Source: JAAEQG01 sp023133475 (lineage in GTDB: Bacteria; Planctomycetota; Phycisphaerae; UBA1845). Taken from it: a stretch of 50,077 bases of DNA. Under the pieces are notes generated by a model, which worked only from the letters and a program-made list of their open reading frames with translations, was not told where the DNA came from and ran no database searches. Position 1 is the stretch's first letter. Each line of letters opens with the position of its first letter. Shown here piece after piece: positions 7,557 to 16,516 of this stretch. The DNA lies in NCBI GenBank assembly GCA_030631415.1, contig DAOVLE010000006.1, forward strand, positions 1 to 50,077, in the 5' to 3' direction. Both the position numbers and the translations under genes were made by a program.

Positions 7557-8573
7557 ATGATCGAAATACCATTGATTAGCGAGTTTCTGAATTACCTGAA
7601 CTTCGAGCGTCACTTCTCGCCTCATACAGCCAAGTGCTACGCGGCGGACCTCAGGCAATTCTGCGAGCACCTCAGCGGTGAAGCGGGTTCGAGGGTTGCC
7701 GGGCCGCTCTCGACTGGTGAAGCAGGTGGGGCACCGTCGGCATACCCCGGCGGATACCGTGACGAGCACGCGGCAAACGCCACCGTGGCGGTGTCCACCG
7801 ATATAAAGCAGAAATTGATCGCGATGGATACCGAGCAGGTTCGCGCCTACCTGGCACACCTGGGCAAGATGGATTACTCCAAGTCCACCATCGCTCGCAA
7901 ACTGGCAACCTTGCGAAGCTTCTACAAGTTCTGCCTCCGCCGCGGATACGTGCAAGCCAACCCCCTGACAACTATCCGCACCCCAAAGCAGGAAAAACGT
8001 CTGCCCAAATTTCTGGACATGGAGCAGATCAACACATTGCTCCAGGCCCCCGATGGCGGCACTCTGCTGGGGGCACGCGACCGGGCCATGCTCGAGGTCA
8101 TGTATTCAACCGGAATCCGCGTTAGTGAACTGGTTGACCTCAACATCGCCGACGTGGACGCACTGGGGCAGTCCTTGCGAGTCAGCGGAAAAGGGCGCAA
8201 GCAGCGGGTGACACCCATCGGCCCAACTGCTCTGGCTGCCATCAACAAATATATGGAGATGCGCAAAGCCGACCCGCGCTCCGCGGAGTTCAATCAGGAG
8301 GCTTTGTTCGTCAACAAGCACGGGCAACGCCTCAGCACCCGTAGCGTAAGGCGCAAGCTCGACAAGTATCTCACCCAGGCGGGTATGGACCCCACCATAA
8401 GCCCGCACACTCTGCGGCATACTTTCGCCACTCACATGCTTGAGAACGGGGCGGACCTGCGCAGCGTGCAGGAACTCCTGGGGCACCAGTCCATCTCGAC
8501 CACCCAGGTGTACACCCACATAACAGCCCAGCGACTCAAGGCAGCCTATGACGAAGCCCATCCAAGGGCGTAG
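7557..8573 (+). CDS. xerC/xerD: XerC/XerD-family tyrosine recombinase
   Basis: 338 residues. The N-terminal SAM-like DNA-binding domain (FLNYLNFERHFSPHTAKCYAADLRQF) and the catalytic domain are complete. Catalytic residues visible: Arg in GIRVSELVDL, Lys in GKGRKQRVTP, HTLRHTF with His and Arg, GHQSISTTQ with His, and Tyr in VYTH. The end EAHPRA matches XerD-type proteins. It probably resolves chromosome dimers at dif; no dif-like site was identified by eye. Odd feature: about 40 extra residues (roughly 43-85: SRVAGPLSTGEAGGAPSAYP and following) inside the N-terminal domain, making it longer than the usual 300. XerC and XerD cannot be told apart here. Confidence 0.92.
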   Translation: MIEIPLISEFLNYLNFERHFSPHTAKCYAADLRQFCEHLSGEAGSRVAGPLSTGEAGGAPSAYPGGYRDEHAANATVAVSTDIKQKLIAMDTEQVRAYLAHLGKMDYSKSTIARKLATLRSFYKFCLRRGYVQANPLTTIRTPKQEKRLPKFLDMEQINTLLQAPDGGTLLGARDRAMLEVMYSTGIRVSELVDLNIADVDALGQSLRVSGKGRKQRVTPIGPTALAAINKYMEMRKADPRSAEFNQEALFVNKHGQRLSTRSVRRKLDKYLTQAGMDPTISPHTLRHTFATHMLENGADLRSVQELLGHQSISTTQVYTHITAQRLKAAYDEAHPRA

Positions 8574-8616
8574 AGACCAAAATCAACACGGCAGCTTTCC
8601 AACCGGCTGGGTGGCT

Positions 8617-8698
8617 GGGTGGCCCATGGCTTTAGCCGTGGGGGACGCGAATCGGCGGGCCATTCGTGTCCCCCACCGCTAAAGCGATGGGCCACCCA
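8617..8698. repeat. CTTTAGC-type long hairpin
   Basis: A left arm (8617-8653, with TGGGTGGCCCATGGCTTTAG) faces a right arm (8662-8698) that is nearly complementary. The loop is short. The same unit occurs at 38087-38195 and as halves near 1, 4827 and 27989. It lies between the Xer gene and the HD-GYP gene. Just after it stands ACCGCGACCGTAAGGGAGCGG, which recurs near 44852. Confidence 0.85.
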
Positions 8699-8766
8699 CC
8701 AATCAGTACCGCGACCGTAAGGGAGCGGCATGGGTGCCCAGTCCCTATGCCAGGAGTAGATCATCC

Positions 8767-10008
8767 ATGCCTTTGTTGGTGCAGTGCCATGAACTTCAGC
8801 CCGGAATGCGCTTGGCTGCTGACCTCGTGGTGCACGGGCGGGTCATGTTGGCCGGCGGAAGCGTGCTGACCTACTCGGACGTGGACCTTCTCCGTCAAAA
8901 GCACGCGACGCTCACCTTACAGGTGGCTGACCCGATTGTGGATCAGGTTGTCGAGTTCGAGGATGAGTCCTACGAGCGTGAAGTAGCCCATACCACGCAA
9001 ACCAAGATCACTCAGGCCATGAGCGAGGTGAGTGAGCGGTTCTCCAGGCAGGCGTCCCTGACCACCGTGAACTTCAAAACCATGCACACCTCCGTGACGG
9101 AAGTCATGGAGTATCTCAACGCCAAGCCCATGTCGATTGCCCTGCTTTCCCGCTCGCTGGACAGCGACAGCTACCTGAGTGAGCATGCCGGCAACGTGTT
9201 CTATTTGAGCATGATTCTCGGGGCAGCGGTCCGGGAATACATCGCCACCGAGAGATTGCGTCACACATCGGCGAATTCGCTCGATTCCGGTTTCAACTTG
9301 AACATCACCCCACTGGGCGTGGGAGCCATGTTTTGCGACATCGGCATGCTACCACTTCAGCACCTGTTCAAAACGGATGAACCGTTGACCAAGCAGGACT
9401 GGCAAGCCATCCGCGACCATCCGATCAGCGGAGCCGAGGCACTTCCGGATAGTTTTTCGCCCACCACCAAAATGGTCGTGCGGACCCATCATGAGAACCT
9501 CGACGGTAGCGGGTATCCGATCGGCCTGAGCGGTGACGATCTGCACATTTTCACCCGTATCGTTCGCATCGCCGATGCCTTCGACGCGGCGACGGCCAAA
9601 CACGTCTACAAAGAGGCCAAGTCCCCCGCGCGGGTGTTGTGGGAGATGACCGTGGGGCCTTATCGCCGTTTCTACGATCCGGTGCTGATGAAGGTCTTCT
9701 GCAAGCTGATCCAACCGTTCCCCATCGGAGCCAAACTTCGCCTGGTCGATGGGCGCTATGCCGTGGTGGTCCGATACAGCCGCCAAAACCCTTTCCTGCC
9801 CACCGTGATCATCGCCTTCGACGAGCAAAACCGCCGCATACCCAAGGCTCAACTCATGTCTCCGATCTCCCTCGAGCAACGACGCGATTACCGCATTGCA
9901 TCATTTGCCGGAGAAGACATGGCGTTCATCTACGGTTCCAGGCTGATTGAGGACTTCGCACCCGCCCGTCAGGAAATCGAGACCATCTTTCAAGCGGTAT
10001 TCCCTTAG
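8767..10008 (+). CDS. HD-GYP-type protein with degenerate HD motif
   Basis: 413 residues from the ATG at 8767, with AGGAG about ten bases upstream. The N-terminal segment (CHELQPGMRLAADLVV...LAGGSVLTYSDVDLL) is the domain often found in front of HD-GYP domains. The HD-GYP region retains H140, HP (219-220), HHE (241-243), DGSGYP (246-251) and ADAFDA. The signature HDIGK reads CDIGM (190-194), so the metal-binding His and the Lys are both changed. HD-GYP proteins hydrolyse cyclic-di-GMP or related dinucleotides; activity here is doubtful. About 85 C-terminal residues (KLRLVDGRYAVVVRYSRQ onward) form an extra beta-rich region of unknown function. Confidence 0.8.
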   Translation: MPLLVQCHELQPGMRLAADLVVHGRVMLAGGSVLTYSDVDLLRQKHATLTLQVADPIVDQVVEFEDESYEREVAHTTQTKITQAMSEVSERFSRQASLTTVNFKTMHTSVTEVMEYLNAKPMSIALLSRSLDSDSYLSEHAGNVFYLSMILGAAVREYIATERLRHTSANSLDSGFNLNITPLGVGAMFCDIGMLPLQHLFKTDEPLTKQDWQAIRDHPISGAEALPDSFSPTTKMVVRTHHENLDGSGYPIGLSGDDLHIFTRIVRIADAFDAATAKHVYKEAKSPARVLWEMTVGPYRRFYDPVLMKVFCKLIQPFPIGAKLRLVDGRYAVVVRYSRQNPFLPTVIIAFDEQNRRIPKAQLMSPISLEQRRDYRIASFAGEDMAFIYGSRLIEDFAPARQEIETIFQAVFP

Positions 10009-10027
10009 TCGGGTCTGCGGACCCGAC
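10008..10027. repeat. perfect 8-bp hairpin at gene end
   Basis: GTCGGGTC-TGCG-GACCCGAC begins at the last base of the HD-GYP stop codon and is followed by CTACAG rather than a T-run. It resembles the GTAGG..CCTAC palindromes. It could stabilise a 3' end, but a standard terminator is not shown. Confidence 0.6.
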
Positions 10028-10145
10028 CTACAGATACTAACAATCGGTGTTAAGATAGCCGATGTATAGAGCCATCGGGTTGCAGATGATCTTTCTTCTG
10101 CAACGGGGATGGTGTGAATTCGTGGAGAACAGAAGGAGATTCCAC

Positions 10146-10736
10146 ATGTTTCGCAGCCTGTGCTCAATTCTGATGCTGATTGGGATGTGTTGTCTGACTG
10201 GTTGCGGCGCAAGCGGCGGAGGCGGGGGGGGCGGCGTGTTGAATCAACTCGATTCCATGCCGGACGCCGACGGGGATGTGTTCAGCGAAATAACGCCTCC
10301 CGAAGGCGTGGACTTCGATTTCGATGAATCGATCGCTCTGATGATCACCAACACCATCACTCGCAGCCAGGCGGAAGCTGCCGCCGGAGTTCAGATGCCC
10401 GATGTGATCAGCTCCAACATATCGTTGGCGGCCAAGGTGGCGGTCAACCTGACTTATGCGGACGGTATCACCCAGAAGTTGCCGGGCAGCTTCCCGGTCG
10501 GGCCTTTCGAGCTTCAGTTTGAAATCGCCTGCCCCGAGGCGATCGAGGTCATGGTGACGGTGGTCGCCACCGCCCCTCTGGTCGGGAGCCAGGCAGTGGC
10601 ATCCTTTGGCCCCTACCAGTTCACCCAGGATGGGGAGGGGGGCAGCTATACATACACATGCGGCTCCACGGTGTCGATCGTAACATTCTACGACGACGAA
10701 ACCGGCGAGCCGAAAGTCACACTTGAAGTCGAGTAG
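10146..10736 (+). CDS. small lipoprotein of unknown function
   Basis: 196 residues from the ATG at 10146, with GAAGGAG seven bases upstream. The signal MFRSLCSILMLIGMCCLTGC ends in a lipobox, then comes a glycine tract GGGGGGG. The mature part is acidic with an Asp-rich stretch (DADGDVFSEI, GVDFDFDES) and an Ig-like or beta-sandwich-like end (SYTYTCGSTVSIVTFYDDE). No family is recognised. It is probably membrane-anchored and exported. The stop codon TAG is part of a following GTAGGGCGGGTT repeat. Confidence 0.65.
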   Translation: MFRSLCSILMLIGMCCLTGCGASGGGGGGGVLNQLDSMPDADGDVFSEITPPEGVDFDFDESIALMITNTITRSQAEAAAGVQMPDVISSNISLAAKVAVNLTYADGITQKLPGSFPVGPFELQFEIACPEAIEVMVTVVATAPLVGSQAVASFGPYQFTQDGEGGSYTYTCGSTVSIVTFYDDETGEPKVTLEVE

Positions 10737-10975
10737 GGCGGGTTCCACCCGCCGTAACCGTTCACGCCCTCTGGGGTGGCACGGACAAGGATCGCCTTGA
10801 AGAAACGCTCCGAATAGGCCGAGATGTCGGCGGCGATCCTTGTCCGTGGCGAAGGGCGTCGCGTGCTCCCACGGACAAGAACCGCTCGAACGTTCCACGG
10901 TGATGTCGTAGCGTTGTTCGCCAGCGGTTCTTGTCCGTGCCACCCGGTGTGAACGGTTACCACCCGCCGTCACAC
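10733..10975. repeat. three-level nested palindrome with CACGGACAAG core
   Basis: Outer arms GTAACCGTTCAC (10754-10765) and GTGAACGGTTAC (10949-10960) are perfect. Inside are two perfect 17-base stems: CACGGACAAGGATCGCC (10780-10796) with 10832-10848, and CACGGACAAGAACCGCT (10870-10886) with 10923-10939. GGCGGGTT half-units flank the block. The right outer arm contains the stop codon of the downstream minus-strand methyltransferase gene. No gene is supported between 10737 and 10956. Confidence 0.9.
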
Positions 10976-11796
10976 CGGGGAGGCGAAGCGAATGTGTGCA
11001 GAAAAATACCCGCTGCCACCGCAACGTTAACCGAATCACTCTCCGGGTCCATCGGTATGACCACGCGATGGTCACAAACCTCCAGCACCGCGGGCGAAAG
11101 CCCGCCGCCTTCCGCACCAAACAGCAACGCGACACGCGGCGGGATGGGAACCTCGTGCAAGGGGACCGCTTGCGCAGACAACTCCGCAGCCACCAGTGTG
11201 AGGCTGAGGCGGTCACGCAGAATGAGCAAATCATCGATCAGATGGTCGGTGTCATAGATTGGCATGCGGAACACGTTGCCCATGGAGACACGGACTGCCC
11301 GGCGATAAAACGGGTCGCAACAGCAACTGGTCACCACCAGGCCAACCCGAAACGCGGCTGCATTGCGGATCAACAGCCCGACATTTTGGGCATCGCAGAT
11401 GTTCTCCATGACCATCACCATTCGCCCGTCAGCGGCTGCGCTGATAGCCGCCTCAAGGCTGAGGTTCTCCCGGCGCTGCCCGCAAGCCACCGCACCGCGA
11501 TGGATGGCGAACCCGGCAATCTCTTGCATCTGTCTGACGCTTGCGGTGTAAACCGGGACACCCGGCGGGATGTCCGGACGCAACCGTTCGAGCTTCTCGC
11601 GGGTCACCAGCAGCGAGTGGACTTCAAAACCGCTTCGTAATAGACGGCGAACCACCTCCTGCCCCTCGGCGATGAACAGGCCTTGGCGACACTTCAGCCG
11701 GCGGTCTTTGAGATGGCGGTAGACCTCCAGCGTGGGCAGATTCAGATCATCCACCGGTGTAATCGACAGATCAGTTGCCGGAGTGCGTGTGTTCAT
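10957..11796 (-). CDS. SpoU/TrmH-family RNA 2'-O-methyltransferase
   Basis: 279 residues from the ATG at 11796; a TTG at 11826 would add ten. The N-terminal substrate-binding part (RRLKCRQGLFIAEGQEVVRRLL) and the SpoU methylase motifs are complete: motif 1 ENICDAQNVGLLIRNAAAF, motif 2 ALLFGAEGGGLS, motif 3 IPMDPESDSVNVAVAAGIFL. These bind AdoMet in a trefoil knot and carry out ribose methylation of rRNA or tRNA. The precise target cannot be told. The last eight or so residues (PPRCDGGW) and the stop are encoded by the nested palindrome at the 3' end, so the original C-terminus has been replaced or extended by the repeat. Confidence 0.88.
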   Translation of the reverse strand: MNTRTPATDLSITPVDDLNLPTLEVYRHLKDRRLKCRQGLFIAEGQEVVRRLLRSGFEVHSLLVTREKLERLRPDIPPGVPVYTASVRQMQEIAGFAIHRGAVACGQRRENLSLEAAISAAADGRMVMVMENICDAQNVGLLIRNAAAFRVGLVVTSCCCDPFYRRAVRVSMGNVFRMPIYDTDHLIDDLLILRDRLSLTLVAAELSAQAVPLHEVPIPPRVALLFGAEGGGLSPAVLEVCDHRVVIPMDPESDSVNVAVAAGIFLHTFASPPRCDGGW

Positions 11797-11829
11797 CCTA
11801 CTGCAATTGTTCAGGGATGAAGCCAAGAA

Positions 11830-11850
11830 GGCGGGTAAAACCCGCCCTAC
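11830..11850. repeat. single GGCGGGTT palindrome
   Basis: GGCGGGTAAAACCCGCCCTAC lies in the short gap between the stop of the B12/MeaB fusion gene and the methyltransferase gene. Confidence 0.8.
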
Positions 11851-11859
11851 AACCCAGCG

Positions 11860-12966
11860 TTACCTTTGAGCCACAACCCAATCAGCCACCTTATCGATGC
11901 CTTCGTTGTGTAGGGTGCTGACTTTCCACAGCGGGCGATCGCCGCCGACGGCGGTTGCCAGATGAGCCAGGGTGCGATCAGCCCCCTCCAGATCACACTT
12001 GTTCAGTACGAAACACGTGGCGATTTCCATCAGGCCGGCTTTGGAAAACTGGATCGAGTCGCCCGAATCGGGCATCAGCAGCAACAGGGTGTGCCTGGCC
12101 AACTCGCGGACGGCAACGTCGGACTGCCCCGCGCCCACGGTTTCGAGCAGAATAATATCAAAACCAAAGCCGCTGAGCAGGCTCACCACTTCCTTCGCCT
12201 TAGGCCCCAGACCACCCAGGACCGTGCCTGAAGAGAGGCTGCGGATGAAAAAGTTTTCGTCCGGGGAGCCAGACATCATACGCAAGCGGTCACCCAACAG
12301 AGCCCCGCCGGTCAGCGGGCTCGACGGATCGACGGCAACCACCGCCACCCGGAGGTTGCGGCTACGCAACTCGCGCCCGAGCTTGTCGATAAAGGAACTT
12401 TTGCCCACACCGGGTGAACCGGTGATCCCCAGCACCAGGGCATCACCGGCTGGTGGTGCCCAACCATTGCCGTCGGTGTCACGCTGGATATGCGTAATCA
12501 GTTTGGCCAGGGCAACCTGGTCGCCGGTGGTATAACCGGCTTGGACCTCTTCGAGCGTGCCGTGCGAAGCCTCCGCCGCCAGGCGGCTAAACTCCTTGAG
12601 AATCTCTTCAATGCTGGAGCCGGGATTGAACAGCGCGGCGACACCCATTTTGCGCATCGCGTCGTAATCTTGCACCGGGATGATGCCGCCGAGCACCACC
12701 GGCACATGCTCGATGCCGTACTGTTTGCGCCACTTAAGCACTTCGGGCATAATGGTCATGTGTGCAGCGGACAGCAGGCTGACGCCGACCACGTCCACGT
12801 CTTCCTGCATGGCGGCGCACATGGTCGCCTGGGCGGTCTGCCACAGGCCGGTGTAGATCACGTCGTGCCCGGCATCGCGGAACGACCGCGCCAGCACCTT
12901 GACACCACGATCGTGCCCGTCGAGCCCGATCTTAGCCAACAAAATACGATATGGTTGCTTACTCAT
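11860..12966 (-). CDS. fused B12-binding domain and MeaB-type GTPase
   Basis: 368 residues. Residues 1-130 are a cobalamin-binding domain of the mutase small-subunit type: DGHDRG (16-21, with the Co-ligand His), SLLSAAH and VLGGIIP. Residues 145-368 are a MeaB/ArgK G3E GTPase: P-loop GSPGVGKS (183-190), VAVDPSSPLTGGALLGDRLRM, ETVGAGQSD (275-283) and NKCD (322-325). The long C-terminal dimerisation arm of free MeaB is not seen. MeaB-type chaperones protect acyl-CoA mutases and gate cofactor loading. Together with the mutase gene upstream this gives all the domains of IcmF, split between GTPase and catalytic domain. The 200-base gap to the mutase gene contains a dispersed repeat. Confidence 0.9.
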   Translation of the reverse strand: MSKQPYRILLAKIGLDGHDRGVKVLARSFRDAGHDVIYTGLWQTAQATMCAAMQEDVDVVGVSLLSAAHMTIMPEVLKWRKQYGIEHVPVVLGGIIPVQDYDAMRKMGVAALFNPGSSIEEILKEFSRLAAEASHGTLEEVQAGYTTGDQVALAKLITHIQRDTDGNGWAPPAGDALVLGITGSPGVGKSSFIDKLGRELRSRNLRVAVVAVDPSSPLTGGALLGDRLRMMSGSPDENFFIRSLSSGTVLGGLGPKAKEVVSLLSGFGFDIILLETVGAGQSDVAVRELARHTLLLLMPDSGDSIQFSKAGLMEIATCFVLNKCDLEGADRTLAHLATAVGGDRPLWKVSTLHNEGIDKVADWVVAQR

Positions 12967-13011
12967 AAGTGGTTCGCTTGCTAATGAATAGTCCCGGTTG
13001 GTCTCGTCTTG

Positions 13012-13164
13012 TCCATTCCCGGTTTTTTGCGCTTCCTTCTACGCGCTCCACGTTCCACGCTCCCCTTCGGGTCGCCGCTAAACGCTACGGACTTGTCGCC
13101 GCTAAACATCCCCAAACTGTCGCGAGCGCCACATTTTCAATTTTCAATTTTCAATTTTCCATTT
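13012..13164 (+). repeat. partial modular element with 7-bp tandem repeats
   Basis: A partial copy of the modular element: CTTCCTTCTACGCGCTCC, CTTCGGGTCGCCGCTAAACG and GGACTTGTCGCCGCTAAAC, followed by TTTTCAA units repeated in a 7-base period (about 13130-13160). It fills the gap between two genes of one operon and runs up to the mutase stop codon. Confidence 0.8.
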
Positions 13165-13166
13165 CC

Positions 13167-14801
<1,635 letters not shown>

Positions 14802-14804
14802 CGT

Positions 14805-15560
14805 TTATCCTTCCATCCAGGCGGCTGCCCGCTTCTCGACGAAGGCGCCCATGCCCTCGCGGGATTCGTCGCCTGCAAAGCACTCGCCAAACGCCTGCGG
14901 CTCATCGCCGCCCAGCAAGACGCGCTTGGCCAATCCGATCGCCCGAGGCCCGCCGCGAACCAGGCTCTTGAACAGCTTCTCCACCGTCGGGTCCAGGTTC
15001 TCGGGCGAGTCTACCACTTCATCCACCAATCCGCACTCCAACGCCTGTTGAGCGGATATCGGCACACCGCCAAACACCAGCCGTCGGGCTGACTGCACAC
15101 CGAGCACCCGTGCCATCCGCCCGATCCCGCCCCAGCCGGGGATCAAACCCAGGTTCGTCTCGGGCAACCCGATTTTGGCGGAAGAGGCTGCGATGCGGAA
15201 GTCGCAGGCCAACGATATCTCACAACCACCGCCCAAAGCCGCACCATTGATCGCAGCCACCGTCACGCACGGCAACCCCGCCAGCGCGTCCATCACCGCA
15301 TTTCCCCGAACACACAGGTTCCGGGCATCCTCGGGCGTGTAGCCGGCCATCTCCTTGATGTTCGCACCGGCGATGAACACCTTGCCGATAGCCTTGAGCA
15401 CGCAGAAGCGCACATCCTTCTGGCGCCCAAGTTCCTCGACGACCTCACCAAGACGATTCAACACCGCCAGCGACATCACATTGATTCCATTCTCGGTGTG
15501 GAAGGTGATCGTGGCCCGCAGGCCATCCACTCTAAGCTCGATCTGGGTTCCGCTACTCAT
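14805..15560 (-). CDS. enoyl-CoA hydratase/crotonase family protein
   Basis: 251 residues from the ATG at 15560, with GGAGG nine bases upstream; an ATG at 15569 abuts the same site. The oxyanion-hole segment VFIAGANIKEM and the pieces ALGGGCEISLACDFRIA and GLPETNLGLIPGWGG are intact. Both glutamates used by hydratases are present (E114 and E134). It probably hydrates a short-chain enoyl-CoA. As first gene of the operon with the mutase and the B12/MeaB gene it points to branched- or odd-chain acyl-CoA metabolism. Other crotonase reactions cannot be excluded. Confidence 0.88.
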   Translation of the reverse strand: MSSGTQIELRVDGLRATITFHTENGINVMSLAVLNRLGEVVEELGRQKDVRFCVLKAIGKVFIAGANIKEMAGYTPEDARNLCVRGNAVMDALAGLPCVTVAAINGAALGGGCEISLACDFRIAASSAKIGLPETNLGLIPGWGGIGRMARVLGVQSARRLVFGGVPISAQQALECGLVDEVVDSPENLDPTVEKLFKSLVRGGPRAIGLAKRVLLGGDEPQAFGECFAGDESREGMGAFVEKRAAAWMEG

Positions 15561-15758
15561 GAGTTCCATCCTCCCTTCAGTTTGGAAGACTCAGGCTCTA
15601 TTGTAGCAACGTCCCGCCTGGACGGGAAGGAAGGCCGGACCGGTCGTTTGGGATTCAACCCTGCACAACCTTCCACGCTGGGTATTATAGTCGCACGTAG
15701 GGGGTTTGGGGGCGTTCGATCGAGTCACATTTGAACCGGGCGATCGTTGACGCGGGGG

Positions 15759-15839
15759 TCAGCGTTGGGCAGGCTAGGGATGGTCGCGGAACATGCTGCG
15801 GAGTTCCTGGAGGCCTGGAATGACTACTTCGGCCCCTAA
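15759..15839 (+). pseudogene. remnant of a DUF4160-like gene (C-terminal end)
   Basis: A short frame ending at the TAA of 15837-15839 reads LGRLGMVAEHAAEFLEAWND then YFGP. This resembles the C-terminal end of DUF4160 proteins, which are commonly encoded just upstream of DUF2442 partners. No N-terminal part is found upstream; the frame is closed at 15732. It is read as a relic of a small toxin-antitoxin-like pair. The similarity is short and from memory. Confidence 0.4.
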
Positions 15840-15927
15840 GCCCGGGGAGCGCGTCGTCGATGTCCGCTTCGACGACGACACGCTGAGCGTCGATTTGGCC
15901 GACGGCCGCACCCACGCCGACGCGTAA
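15820..15927 (+). pseudogene. truncated DUF2442-like gene
   Basis: 35 codons from an ATG that overlaps the end of the DUF4160-like remnant: MTTSAPKPGERVVDVRFDDD then TLSVDLADGRTHADA and stop. The DDTLSVDLADGRT segment is the hallmark of DUF2442 proteins, which normally continue with VPLAWYPRL for another 40 or more residues. The continuation is missing, so the gene is broken. Overlapping order DUF4160-DUF2442 is the usual layout. Confidence 0.5.
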
Positions 15928-16090
15928 GGTCAAACCGGCGGGCGTGGCGTGGTGGGGAGGTTGGGGTGAAGAAACTGCCGGGGCCGCCAACGGAAGGCGG
16001 AAAGGGCACTCACTGAGTGCCATGTTCATCCCAAAAGGTAAGCATGTTGACAGTGATGAATTGAGAAATCGTGGTAACGCGGGCGGGGAT

Positions 16091-16311
16091 GTTTAGCGGC
16101 GACAAGTCCACGGCGTTTAGCGGCGACCCGAAGGGGAGCGCGTAGATGGGAGCGCGTAGAAGGAAGCGTGAAAATATGGAGCGTGAAAAACGGGGAAAAC
16201 GGCGCATCATCGTTGTAGGGCGGGTTCCACCCGCCGTTGTGGCATCGTGCGGTGGGTAGAATCTGCTCCACAACCATTTTCCATTTTCCATTTTAGATGC
16301 GATTGCCCTGC
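16091..16311 (-). repeat. modular dispersed element, reverse copy
   Basis: In reverse complement this reads the same modules in the same order as 1801-2001: GGGCAATCGCATCTAAA, heptamer tract, TTGTGGAGCAGATTCTACCC, GGCGGGTGGAACCCGCCCTAC, GATGATGCGCCGTTTTCCCC, TTCTACGCGCTCC words and TTCGGGTCGCCGCTAAACG. It is the closest relative of copy 1. Confidence 0.85.
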
Positions 16312-16516
16312 CCCCCGGACCCGAATATGGTCACACCCATTGACAACTTTCGTTTCTGCCATTATACTAACTGAAGGGTTTGCGCGAGCAGACTCGTGGT
16401 GGGCGGCTGACCGCGGTGCCGTGATGGCGAGTTTATGTGGTCATGGGGCGGGTTTGTTTGCCGTCCACTGCCGGGGGATTAAGGTAACCAGTTGAGAAAA
16501 GTTGGAGGCTTGAAGC

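Larger units (their letters stand above)
15561..16516. other. long repeat-rich non-coding region
   Basis: Apart from the two gene relics at 15759-15927 and the reverse modular element at 16091-16311, this 950-base stretch has no gene I can support. The part 16312-16516 is the upstream region of the GACC-repeat protein and should contain its promoter. No clear -35/-10 pair was identified. Confidence 0.5.
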
